DNA of 34,857 nucleotides from Oscillospiraceae bacterium (GCA_022792555.1 JAAWBF010000079.1:1-34857); one strand, 5' to 3'. Shown: positions 9,044 to 17,601, counted from the first letter of the stretch. Numbers and translations: made by a program. The notes: generated by a model not told the origin, from the letters alone.

Positions 9044-10558
9044 ATGAGTATTCCTGTTCTGGAACTAAAGGGGATTACAAAGCGCTTCCCCAATGTTTTG
9101 GCAAACAGCAACGTCGATTTTGAGCTCCAAAAAGGGGAGATCCATGCCCTGCTGGGGGAGAATGGTGCGGGGAAATCCACCCTGATGAATGTTGTCTATG
9201 GCCTGTACGAACCGGAGGAGGGCAGCATCCTGATCGATGGGAAAACGGTCCGCTTCAAGGACCCCAACGACGCCATCCGGAACGGGATAGGCATGGTACA
9301 CCAGCACTTTATGCTGGCGCCCCGTCTGACTGTATTAGAAAATGTCGTGCTCGGCATGAGCAAGAGCAGGCTGCGCATCGGCCTGCATGAGGCCAAGGCC
9401 GGTGTGCAGGCCCTGTGCGACCAATACCATTTTAACATTGACATCAACGCTAAAATTCGAGATTTAAGTGTTGGGGTGCAGCAAAAGGTAGAGATTATTA
9501 AAGTGCTCTATCGGGATGCCAACATCCTTATCTTTGATGAGCCCACCGCCGTACTCACCCCAACCGAAGTAGAAGAATTGATTCAAACCCTGCTGTTATT
9601 TAAGCAGAGCGGGAAATCAGTCATTTTCATCAGCCATAAGCTGTGGGAAGTGGAACGGATCGCCGATCGGATTACCGTGCTGCGCAACGGAAAAAAGGTC
9701 GCAACGGTGGAGGCCCAGGGGGTCACCAAAGAGACTCTGGCCAACCTGATGGTGGGGCGGGAGATCCACACCGACTATGGGACCCTGCCCGAACAGCACG
9801 GCCCCGTGATGCTCTCCCTCAAGGACATCTGCACCACGGGAAAGACCAGGGCTACCAGCTTAAAGCGCATCAATTTGGAGGTCCACGGGGGCGAAATTGT
9901 GGGGATCGCCGGTGTAGACGGTAATGGACAGAGTGAATTGGGCGATGTGCTCATCGGCGTTAAGGGGGCGGACAGCGGTACCATCCTGTACAAGGGGGAG
10001 GACCTGACCGGCGTCAAAACCCAGCTCCGCCTGCAAAAGGGAATCGCCCATATCCCGGAGGACCGGATTCAAAACGCAATTGTTCCCGATTTTTCTATTG
10101 AGGAAAATCTCATTTTGGATAGCTATGCCCAGCCACCCTTTACACGCAAGGGGATCTTTTACCCCAAGGAGGTCCATCAATACGCCCAAAAGCTCATTGA
10201 AGACTTTGACATCCGCCCGCCCCTGACCCACCCGCTCATCAAGACCCTCTCCGGCGGCAACCAGCAAAAGGCCGTCGTGGCCAGAGAGTTCTCCAGAGAG
10301 CCCGATTTCATTCTGGCCATGCAGCCGGTACGCGGGCTGGACATTGGCGCCACAGACTTTGTGCATCAGAACTTAATTGACGCGCGCAACAAGGGCAAGG
10401 GGATCTTGGTGGTCTCTGCCGATCTGGACGAGCTGTTATCCATCTGTGACAGAATCTATGTCTTGTTTGAGGGACAGTTTATGGGGTGTTTTCGACCTGG
10501 AGAAATCACATATACACAGATTGGCCTGCTGATGGGCGGCCAGTCGCTGGAAGGGTAG
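9044..10558 (+). CDS. ABC transporter ATP-binding protein, two ABC domains (NupO/NupA-type)
   Basis: Walker A GENGAGKST, FDEPTAVLTPTEV; second domain LSGGNQQKAVVAREFSREPDFILAMQPVRGLDIGA. Confidence 0.92.
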   Translation: MSIPVLELKGITKRFPNVLANSNVDFELQKGEIHALLGENGAGKSTLMNVVYGLYEPEEGSILIDGKTVRFKDPNDAIRNGIGMVHQHFMLAPRLTVLENVVLGMSKSRLRIGLHEAKAGVQALCDQYHFNIDINAKIRDLSVGVQQKVEIIKVLYRDANILIFDEPTAVLTPTEVEELIQTLLLFKQSGKSVIFISHKLWEVERIADRITVLRNGKKVATVEAQGVTKETLANLMVGREIHTDYGTLPEQHGPVMLSLKDICTTGKTRATSLKRINLEVHGGEIVGIAGVDGNGQSELGDVLIGVKGADSGTILYKGEDLTGVKTQLRLQKGIAHIPEDRIQNAIVPDFSIEENLILDSYAQPPFTRKGIFYPKEVHQYAQKLIEDFDIRPPLTHPLIKTLSGGNQQKAVVAREFSREPDFILAMQPVRGLDIGATDFVHQNLIDARNKGKGILVVSADLDELLSICDRIYVLFEGQFMGCFRPGEITYTQIGLLMGGQSLEG

Positions 10559-10568
10559 GGGGCCGCTT

Positions 10569-11681
10569 ATGAATCATGCTTCCAAACCGAACGCCGCTTT
10601 GCGCAGCCTCCGCAAAGCCGGCAGTGCGTTTTCCGGTACAGGGATTACCCTGCTTCTGGTGCTGCTGATCTCCTCCGTGCTGATCGCCTGCACGGGGACG
10701 AGTCCCTGGTCGGCTTTCGGGGAAATTTTGGTGGGTGCTTTTGGCTCAAAACGGATGTTTGGCGAAACTCTGGTGATGATGTGTCCGCTGCTGCTGACCG
10801 GTCTTGGCCTTACCATAACCTTCCGATCCGGCCTGAGCTCGGTAGGTGCAGAGGGACAGATTATTGTCGGAGGTGTCACCTGCTCGGTGGCGGCACTCTC
10901 TCTACCCAGCACGGTCCCCCTCTTCCTCGCCATTCCGCTCTGCCTCTTGGCAGGGGGACTGGGAGGGGCGATCTGGGCCGCCATTCCCGGTCTTTTAAAG
11001 GCCAAAATGAACACCAGCGAGCTGGTGAACACCGTAATGATGAACTACATCGCAACCTATTTTCTCTCCTGGATGCTCACCGATGTCATCAAGGACCCGA
11101 ATGGCTTCTATCCCCAGTCGGCGCAGGTCCCCCTCAATACGCAGATTCCAACCATGATGTCTGGCTCGCGGGCACACTGGGGGATTGTCATGGCGCTGTT
11201 GCTGTCCATCCTGGTGTACTGGCTGCTCTGGCGGACGCCGACTGGCTACCAGCTCCGGGTGGTGGGCTATAACCGGAACGCAGCCAGGTATGTTGGAATC
11301 CCCATCCAGCGCAACATCGTCCTGGCCATGGCGCTGCACGGCTTTTTCTCCGGCCTGGCCGGAGCGGTTGAGATTCTGGCGGTGCAGTACCGCTGTATCA
11401 CCGGCTTTTCCAACAATGTCGGCTTTGATGGGATTGCGGTCTCTCTCTTGGGGAAGAACCACCCCGCTGGGGTCATTGTGTCAGCCTTTGCCCTGGCGGC
11501 CCTGCGCAGCGGATCGGGGAATATGCAGCGGACCCTCCAGGTGCCAACCTCTCTGGTCTCGGTCATACAGGGGCTGATCATCTGCCTTGTGCTGATGGAT
11601 CACTATTTTAAGGACAAATTCCTTCTGCTCCTCCAGAGAGGACGGCCCAAGAAGAACCATCGGAAGGGGGCGGAGTCTTAA
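10569..11681 (+). CDS. ABC transporter permease (NupP-type)
   Basis: Multi-TM protein following the ATPase; 'GLTITFRSGLSSVGAEGQIIVGG' typical of BPD_transp_2 permeases. Confidence 0.9.
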   Translation: MNHASKPNAALRSLRKAGSAFSGTGITLLLVLLISSVLIACTGTSPWSAFGEILVGAFGSKRMFGETLVMMCPLLLTGLGLTITFRSGLSSVGAEGQIIVGGVTCSVAALSLPSTVPLFLAIPLCLLAGGLGGAIWAAIPGLLKAKMNTSELVNTVMMNYIATYFLSWMLTDVIKDPNGFYPQSAQVPLNTQIPTMMSGSRAHWGIVMALLLSILVYWLLWRTPTGYQLRVVGYNRNAARYVGIPIQRNIVLAMALHGFFSGLAGAVEILAVQYRCITGFSNNVGFDGIAVSLLGKNHPAGVIVSAFALAALRSGSGNMQRTLQVPTSLVSVIQGLIICLVLMDHYFKDKFLLLLQRGRPKKNHRKGAES

Positions 11682-12611
11682 ATGTCACTGGAAGCGCTGG
11701 AAGTGATGCTGAAGTCTGTGATGGGGTATGCGACACCGCTGATTTTAGCCGCACTGGGCGGAATGTATACCGCCAAAGTGGCCGTCCTGAATTTCTCTCT
11801 GGAGGGCATTATGATCATGGGAGCCTGTATGGGGTGCTATGGCTCCTGGCTGACCGGCAGCGCCTGGGGAGGCGCCCTGTTCGGGATGCTGGGCGGACTG
11901 TCCATGGCGCTGGTGCTCGGATTTGCCAGCATTGAGACCAAGGTCAACCAGGTGGTGGCGGGAACCGGCGTCAATGTCCTGGGACTGGGGCTGTCTATCT
12001 TCCTGTCCAGCATGATCTATGGCGCCGCGGGACAGCCCACCAAGGTGGCGGCCTTTTCTCCCGTTGCGATTCCTGGGCTCTCCCGCCTGCCGCTGATTGG
12101 ACAGATGCTCTTTTACCAGCACCCCCTGACCTACATCATGTACGGTGTGATTGTGGTGAGCTGGTTTGTAATCTACAAAACCCCGTTCGGCCTCAATATG
12201 CGCGCAGTGGGAGACCATCCGGCGGCAGCAGATTCCCTGGGGATCCATGTCAACCACCTGCGGTGGAAAGCAGTGGTGATCTCCGGCCTGCTGGGCGGGC
12301 TGGCGGGCGCGGCTCTCTCTATCGGCTCTCTGTCGACCTTTCAGGAGAACATGACAGCGGGCCGGGGTTATCTGGCCTGGGGTGTGGTGACGGTGGGCAA
12401 ATGGAATCCCTTCGGCATCCTCCTGGCCGGCCTGTTGTTCGGCTGCGGGGAGGCGGTACAGATGCGCCTGCAAATGGACGGCTTCCATATTCCCTACCAG
12501 TTCCTCTGTATGCTGCCCTATATCCTGACCATGCTGGTGGTCAATGGAGTCATCGGCAAATCGGAGCCCCCCTTCGCCATGGGAAAGCCCTTTATCAAGG
12601 GAGAAAAATAA
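11682..12611 (+). CDS. ABC transporter permease (NupQ-type)
   Basis: Adjacent multi-TM ORF; 'AKVAVLNFSLEGIMIMGAC', 'GLNMRAVGDHPAAADSLGI'. Confidence 0.9.
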   Translation: MSLEALEVMLKSVMGYATPLILAALGGMYTAKVAVLNFSLEGIMIMGACMGCYGSWLTGSAWGGALFGMLGGLSMALVLGFASIETKVNQVVAGTGVNVLGLGLSIFLSSMIYGAAGQPTKVAAFSPVAIPGLSRLPLIGQMLFYQHPLTYIMYGVIVVSWFVIYKTPFGLNMRAVGDHPAAADSLGIHVNHLRWKAVVISGLLGGLAGAALSIGSLSTFQENMTAGRGYLAWGVVTVGKWNPFGILLAGLLFGCGEAVQMRLQMDGFHIPYQFLCMLPYILTMLVVNGVIGKSEPPFAMGKPFIKGEK

Positions 12612-12652
12612 AGGAAGGACTGCGGTCCCTTCCGCAAAAGGAGTTAGAAACG

Positions 12653-13060
12653 ATGAAGCACAATACAGATAAGCTCTTGGTCAAAGGCGCTGTTTTCTAC
12701 GCCTACCACGGCGCCACCCAAGACCAGATCAATCAAGGCCAGCGTTTTGTGATTGACACAGAGGTCACGCTGGACCAGTCCAAGGCGTGCCAGCAGGACG
12801 ATATCTCCGGCTGCCTGAACTGCCAGGAGGTCTACGAGATCATGGAGCGGGTGACCACCCAGCGCCGCTATAATTTGATGCAGACCCTGGCCCTGGATAT
12901 CATCCTGGAGATTCAAAAGGCACATCCGGAGGTGGTGGAGGTCACGGTAGGGGCCTGCAAGGCGATGTGCCCCTTCTATCGGGACTGCAAGAATGTCGTA
13001 GGCGGCGGTGGTTTCATTCTGGACGGCAGGTGCGGCGTCACCATTACACGCAAATTCTGA
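12653..13060 (+). CDS. FolB-like T-fold protein, Cys-rich variant 2 (paralog of 7395..7799)
   Basis: Start trimmed from the 12263 ORF to ATG 12653 after AAAGGAG; MKHNTDKLLVKGAVFYAYHGATQDQINQGQRFVIDTEV... closely similar to the first paralog. Confidence 0.8.
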   Translation: MKHNTDKLLVKGAVFYAYHGATQDQINQGQRFVIDTEVTLDQSKACQQDDISGCLNCQEVYEIMERVTTQRRYNLMQTLALDIILEIQKAHPEVVEVTVGACKAMCPFYRDCKNVVGGGGFILDGRCGVTITRKF

Positions 13061-13084
13061 TTGAAAGAAATGGGAGGAAACACC

Positions 13085-13456
13085 ATGGAGTGTATTGATA
13101 TTTTGGAAGCAAAAGGGATGACTTTTTGGGGCAATCACGGTCTGACGGAGGACCAAAAGAGCGTTGGTCAGATTTTTCAGGTGGATATTGTGGTCCATCT
13201 GGACATGAGCAATCAATTTCAGGAGGACATGCTGACCAGCGGTTTGACCTATACCGATCTGTTTGTGGTGACACAGAAAGTGATCACCGGCGAGCATCAC
13301 AACACCATCCAGCGGGTGGCCCAGCGCATTGTCGACGAGCTTCACGCCCTCAACCGCCCCACTCCCATCTATGAAATTACCGTCACCGTAAAGCAGCCCT
13401 ATCCCTCCATTCCCAATTCGACGCTGGACTATACCGGCGTCACCATCACCCGTTGA
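13085..13456 (+). CDS. FolB-like protein, compact Cys-poor variant 3
   Basis: Start MECIDILEAKG after GGAGG; 'FWGNHGLTEDQKSVGQIFQVDIVVHLD...LTYTDLF...VTVKQPYPSIP...GVTITR' follows the FolB pattern. Confidence 0.8.
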   Translation: MECIDILEAKGMTFWGNHGLTEDQKSVGQIFQVDIVVHLDMSNQFQEDMLTSGLTYTDLFVVTQKVITGEHHNTIQRVAQRIVDELHALNRPTPIYEITVTVKQPYPSIPNSTLDYTGVTITR

Positions 13457-13472
13457 GCCCAAAGGAGGAGCT

Positions 13473-14096
13473 ATGCTGAAGGTTGTCGGTTTAAGCGGTA
13501 GTCCCAGACATGGCGCAACAGAGGCGGTGATCCAGGCCGGACTGCAACTCATGGCGAAATACCCAGGGGTGGAGACCGATTACATCTCTCTGGCAGGCAA
13601 ACAGATCCGTCCCTGTGAGGGCTGTGATTACTGTAAAAAGAATCACTGTGATTGTATCTTTCGGGATGACATGCCGGCCTTGACCGAGCGATTTCTCCAG
13701 GCAGACGCCTATCTCATCGGTACGCCGGTCTATGTACATGCTATTACGCCCCAGCTCATGGCCTTTTTCAGCCGTCTGCGCCCTGTCAGCGCCCTGACAC
13801 CGGAACGGCTGTGCTCCAAGCTGGGGGCTGCCGTGGCGGTTGGGGGAACCAGAAACGGAGGCGAAGAGGCCGCAGACACCATTTTAATCCACATGATGAT
13901 GTCCAGAGGGATGAACATTGTCAGCGGGGAGAGCAGAGGGTATATCGGTGGAAAGGTGTGGTCCCAGGATAAAAAGGAACTCTGCCGCGAAGATGATGCG
14001 CTTGGCATGGAGACCGTACTGGGGCTCTCACGAAAGCTGGTAGAGACAGCACTGATTTATCAGCGGGGAAAGCTGCTCTCTGCGGCGAATCAATAG
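13473..14096 (+). CDS. NADPH-dependent FMN reductase / iron-sulfur flavoprotein-like
   Basis: Flavodoxin-like fold N-terminus 'VVGLSGSPRHGATEAVIQAGL' and Cys motif 'CEGCDYCKKNHCDC'. Confidence 0.85.
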   Translation: MLKVVGLSGSPRHGATEAVIQAGLQLMAKYPGVETDYISLAGKQIRPCEGCDYCKKNHCDCIFRDDMPALTERFLQADAYLIGTPVYVHAITPQLMAFFSRLRPVSALTPERLCSKLGAAVAVGGTRNGGEEAADTILIHMMMSRGMNIVSGESRGYIGGKVWSQDKKELCREDDALGMETVLGLSRKLVETALIYQRGKLLSAANQ

Positions 14097-14118
14097 ACTG
14101 TAAAAGGAGGCAGAACAG

Positions 14119-14322
14119 ATGCCTGTGATCCATGTATTACTCTGGGAGGGCAGGAGTGTGGAGCAAAAAAGAGCCCTGGCGGAAAAGCTGACCCAGGATA
14201 TGGTGGACATTGCAAAGGTCCCGACGGAGAGCGTCGTGGTCACCTTCCAGGACTTCGCGAAAACAGACTGGGCGGAGGGGGGCGCGCTGGCCGCTGATAA
14301 GATCCGGATACCCGTGGATTAA
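14119..14322 (+). CDS. 4-oxalocrotonate tautomerase family protein
   Basis: 67 aa; Pro immediately after Met (MPVIHVLLWEGRSVEQKRALAEKLT), typical of 4-OT. Confidence 0.88.
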   Translation: MPVIHVLLWEGRSVEQKRALAEKLTQDMVDIAKVPTESVVVTFQDFAKTDWAEGGALAADKIRIPVD

Positions 14323-14324
14323 AA

Positions 14325-14419
14325 GATAGCAATCCGCAAAAACAAGGACAGTCAATTGTTTCCCCCCTCCCAGGAAGGGAGGGGGGAAACGGTGTCAGCA
14401 ATTTTGGAGCGTACTATCG
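14325..14419 (+). repeat. ~95-bp hairpin/MITE-like repeat, copy A
   Basis: GATAGCAATCCGCAAAAACAAGGACAGTCAATTGTTTCCCCCCTCCCAGGAAGGGAGGGGGGAAACGGTGTCAGCAATTTTGGAGCGTACTATCG; central 14-bp hairpin; collinear with copy B. Confidence 0.8.
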
Positions 14420-14442
14420 TTTGGCGCGCAGTCCATGCGTGT

Positions 14443-14471
14443 TTGCAAAATGGAACGTCCTGTTTTATAAT
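14443..14471 (+). promoter_or_regulatory. Sigma-A-like promoter for the glycerol module
   Basis: TTGCAA-N17-TATAAT upstream of the 14550 ORF; RBS AAGGAGG at ~14521. Confidence 0.7.
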
Positions 14472-14549
14472 AGCGCTATACCATCCATACAAAGCCACAC
14501 TTGATTTGGACAATAAGAACAAGGAGGAGTCGCTATCAACCAGCAGAAA

Positions 14550-16004
14550 TTGAGTATGAACTATGATGTCCTGATCATAGGCTGCGGAATTACCGGTGCA
14601 GCTGCCGCCTTTGAGTTGTCCAAATACCAGCTCAAGGTAGGCATTTTAGAGCGGGAAAATGATGTGGCCACCGGGACCACCCGCGCCAATTCCGCCATCC
14701 TCCACGCGGGGTATGACCCTAAGCCGGGGACCCTCATGGCCAAGCTCAACGTGCGGGGTTCGGCTCTGGCCCAGACACTGTGCAAGGCGCTGGCGGTCCC
14801 GTATCAGCCCTGTGGCTCTCTGGTTCTGGCGTTCTCCGAGGAGGAGAACGCCATTGTGGAGCGGCTCTACCGGCAGGGGATCGAAAATGGGGTGCCACAC
14901 CTGACCATTCTCACAGGAGAACAGGCCAGAACCATGGAGCCGAATCTCTCGGACCGGGTTACTGCCGCCCTTCACGCACCCACGGCTGCCCTCTGCCTCC
15001 CCTGGACCTACTGTCTGGCTCTGGCAGAGACCGCGGTGCGCAACGGAGTACAGCTACATTTAAATACCGCCGTCACCGGCTTGGAGCAGACAGGGGACGG
15101 CTGGCTGGTTCACACCGCCCAGGGGGACGCTGTGAAGGCCCGGTACATCCTCAACGCCGCAGGGGTAGACGCCCAGACGGTTCACGCGCTGGCCGCCCCC
15201 CATACCTTTACCATCCACCCTGTCCGGGGCCAGTACGATCTGTTGGACAAGAGCGAGGGGGGCCGGGTTGGAAGGATCATTTTCCAGTGCCCCAACGCCA
15301 TGGGCAAGGGAGTCCTAGTGGCCCCGACCGTCCACGGCAATCTCATCGTCGGCCCAGACGCTATCCCTGTCTCCGGCTGTGATGTCTCGGTGACTGCTGA
15401 GGGCTTAGATGCTGTGCGCAAGGCGGCCGCTCAATCGGTCCCCTCCCTCGCTTTCCGCCAGTCGATCCGCAACTTTGCGGGGGTTCGAGCGGTGGCAGAC
15501 ACCGGGGATTTTGTGCTGGAAGAGGCCGCGCCGCACTTCATCGACCTGGCAGGGATCTGTTCCCCTGGCCTGTCCGCAGCTCCGGCCATTGCGGAGTATG
15601 CGGTGGAGCTGTTGAAGCGCGCAGGGCTCTCTCTTAAGCAGAAGACCTCCTTTCTCTCCAGCCGCAGTCATATCTGCTTCCATCAGCGCTCCGCCGGAGA
15701 GAGGGCCGCCCTAGTGGCCCAGAATCCGGCCTATGGCCGGGTGGTCTGCCGCTGTGAGACGGTTACAGAGGGGGAGATTTTAGACGCGCTCCACTCTGTC
15801 ATTCCACCCCAGTCGGTAGACGGCGTCAAGCGCCGGGTCAACACGGGGATGGGCCGCTGCCAGGGGGGCTTTTGCAGTCCCCGTGTGGTGGAGCTTCTGG
15901 CCAAGGCGTGGCAGCAATCCCCCCAGGAGATTTTGCAGGATAGGGCCGGGACCTGGCTGCTGGCCTGTGAGACCAAAGGGAGGGATACGTCGTGTACGAC
16001 CTGA
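14550..16004 (+). CDS. NAD(P)/FAD-dependent oxidoreductase, glycerol-3-phosphate dehydrogenase-like (GlpA/GlpO-type) with C-terminal BFD-like [2Fe-2S] domain
   Basis: DVLIIGCGITGAAAAFELSKY FAD-binding motif; DAO-fold; C-terminal VVCRCETVTEGEI...CQGGFC. Start could be TTG 14550 or ATG 14556. Confidence 0.87.
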   Translation: MSMNYDVLIIGCGITGAAAAFELSKYQLKVGILERENDVATGTTRANSAILHAGYDPKPGTLMAKLNVRGSALAQTLCKALAVPYQPCGSLVLAFSEEENAIVERLYRQGIENGVPHLTILTGEQARTMEPNLSDRVTAALHAPTAALCLPWTYCLALAETAVRNGVQLHLNTAVTGLEQTGDGWLVHTAQGDAVKARYILNAAGVDAQTVHALAAPHTFTIHPVRGQYDLLDKSEGGRVGRIIFQCPNAMGKGVLVAPTVHGNLIVGPDAIPVSGCDVSVTAEGLDAVRKAAAQSVPSLAFRQSIRNFAGVRAVADTGDFVLEEAAPHFIDLAGICSPGLSAAPAIAEYAVELLKRAGLSLKQKTSFLSSRSHICFHQRSAGERAALVAQNPAYGRVVCRCETVTEGEILDALHSVIPPQSVDGVKRRVNTGMGRCQGGFCSPRVVELLAKAWQQSPQEILQDRAGTWLLACETKGRDTSCTT

Positions 16005-17242
16005 TTGTCATTGGAGGCGGCCCGGCTGGATTGGCCGCGGCCTGTACCGCCTGGGAAAAGGGCCTGCGGCGTATCCTCCTGGTGGAGCGGGAGCGGGAGC
16101 TGGGCGGGATTCTAAACCAATGCATCCACAACGGCTTCGGTCTCCACCACTTCAAGGAGGAGCTGACCGGCCCGGAGTATGCCGGGCGGTTTATCCAGAA
16201 GCTGAGACAGACCGGCGTGGAAGTTCTGCTGGACACCATGGTGCTGGATATTGCGGAGAACCGGACAGTCCATATGGTGGGGGCCTCCACTGGCTACCGG
16301 ATAGAGCAGGCGAAGGCTATTATTTTGGCCATGGGGTGCAGGGAACGGCCCAGAGGGGCCATTGGCATCCCCGGCACCCGGCCCGCCGGGATTTTTACCG
16401 CAGGGACTGCCCAGCGCTATGTCAACATAGAGGGCTGGCTGCCAGGAAAGCGGGTGGTTATCCTGGGCAGCGGAGATATTGGTCTGATTATGGCCCGCCG
16501 TATGACACTGGAGGGTGCCAAGGTCCTGGCCTGTGTGGAGCTGATGCCCTATTCCAACGGACTCAACCGAAACATTGTCCAGTGCCTGTCCGACTACGAC
16601 ATCCCCCTGTACCTCTCTCATACGGTGACGGAAATCCGAGGGAAAAGCCGGGTGGAGCAGGTGGTGATTGCCCGGGTAGACGAGACGCGTACCCCGATCC
16701 CCGGCACCGAGCAGGTCTTTGACTGTGACACGCTGCTGCTGTCCGTGGGGCTTATTCCAGAAAACGAGCTCACCCGGCAGGCGGGGATTGAGATGGACGG
16801 CCGGACAGGGGGAGCGGTGGTGTGCGAGACCATGGAGACCTCTCAACCTGGGGTGTTTGCCTGCGGGAATGTGGTCCATGTCCACGACCTTGTAGATTTT
16901 GTCACCGCCGAGAGCCAGCGGGCCGGAGAGGCCGCCGCCCGGTATGTCTTAAGCGGACAAAAGGCCGTCCCCGTGCTGGAGGTCCAGGCAGGGAACGGCG
17001 TCACCTATACTGTTCCCCAGCGTATCCACCCCGATCAAGTGGAAAAAGCGTGCCCACTCTTTTTACGCGTCAACCAGGTCTACCGTGAGCGCGGGTTGAC
17101 TCTCACCTGTGGGGAGGAAACCCTGGCCACCTTCCACCGGGATCATCTGGCCCCAGGGGAGATGGTGCAGATCGTTTTGACCAAGGCCCTGTTGGAGCGA
17201 GCGGCTGGTACACTGACGGTATCCGTCCAGGAGGCGACATGA
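15992..17242 (+). CDS. FAD-dependent pyridine nucleotide-disulphide-type oxidoreductase of the glycerol module
   Basis: YDLIVIGGGPAGLAAACTAWE, VVILGSGDIGLIMARR, second nucleotide-binding region; overlaps the preceding gene. Confidence 0.88.
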   Translation: MYDLIVIGGGPAGLAAACTAWEKGLRRILLVERERELGGILNQCIHNGFGLHHFKEELTGPEYAGRFIQKLRQTGVEVLLDTMVLDIAENRTVHMVGASTGYRIEQAKAIILAMGCRERPRGAIGIPGTRPAGIFTAGTAQRYVNIEGWLPGKRVVILGSGDIGLIMARRMTLEGAKVLACVELMPYSNGLNRNIVQCLSDYDIPLYLSHTVTEIRGKSRVEQVVIARVDETRTPIPGTEQVFDCDTLLLSVGLIPENELTRQAGIEMDGRTGGAVVCETMETSQPGVFACGNVVHVHDLVDFVTAESQRAGEAAARYVLSGQKAVPVLEVQAGNGVTYTVPQRIHPDQVEKACPLFLRVNQVYRERGLTLTCGEETLATFHRDHLAPGEMVQIVLTKALLERAAGTLTVSVQEAT

Positions 17243-17601
17243 GAGAGCTGATTTGTATTGTCTGTCCCAAGGGCTGCCACTTGAAGATAGACGAGGAAAA
17301 GGATTGGTCTGTCACCGGAAACCAGTGCCCCCGTGGGGCGGAGTATGGTAAAATGGAGCTGACCCATCCCACCCGTGTGGTGACATCGACTGTGCGTTGT
17401 ATTGGAGGCGCCCATCCCCGCTGTCCTGTCAAGACAGACCGGGCTGTCCCCAAAGAACAGATCGGGGCCGTCATGGAGGCGCTGAATCAGGTGACGCTGA
17501 CAGCGCCTGTCCGGTCTGGACAGGTGATTGTGGCGGACATCTGCGGCACACAGGCGGACCTGATCGCCACGAGGGATATAGAGAGCAATCTGCAAAAATA
17601 G
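17239..17601 (+). CDS. DUF1667 domain-containing protein
   Basis: Cys pattern CIVCPKGCHL...CPRG; usual neighbour of the two FAD oxidoreductases above. Confidence 0.87.
   Translation: MRELICIVCPKGCHLKIDEEKDWSVTGNQCPRGAEYGKMELTHPTRVVTSTVRCIGGAHPRCPVKTDRAVPKEQIGAVMEALNQVTLTAPVRSGQVIVADICGTQADLIATRDIESNLQK

Noticed and set aside
7920-12611. Numerous antisense ORFs opposite the ABC transporter (e.g. 8397..9020 -, 9860..10366 -, 11745..12488 -)
   Set aside because: Low-complexity antisense translations of well-supported GC-rich coding genes, no independent support.
12263-12652. N-terminal extension of FolB-2 in the ORF track
   Set aside because: Overlaps the NupQ-type permease in another frame; the true start at 12653 has a good RBS and matches the FolB-1 length.
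7395-13456. FolB genes as an ordinary folate biosynthesis locus
   Set aside because: Three copies interleaved with an ABC importer, no folE/folK/folP neighbours, and apparent substitutions at key DHNA residues.
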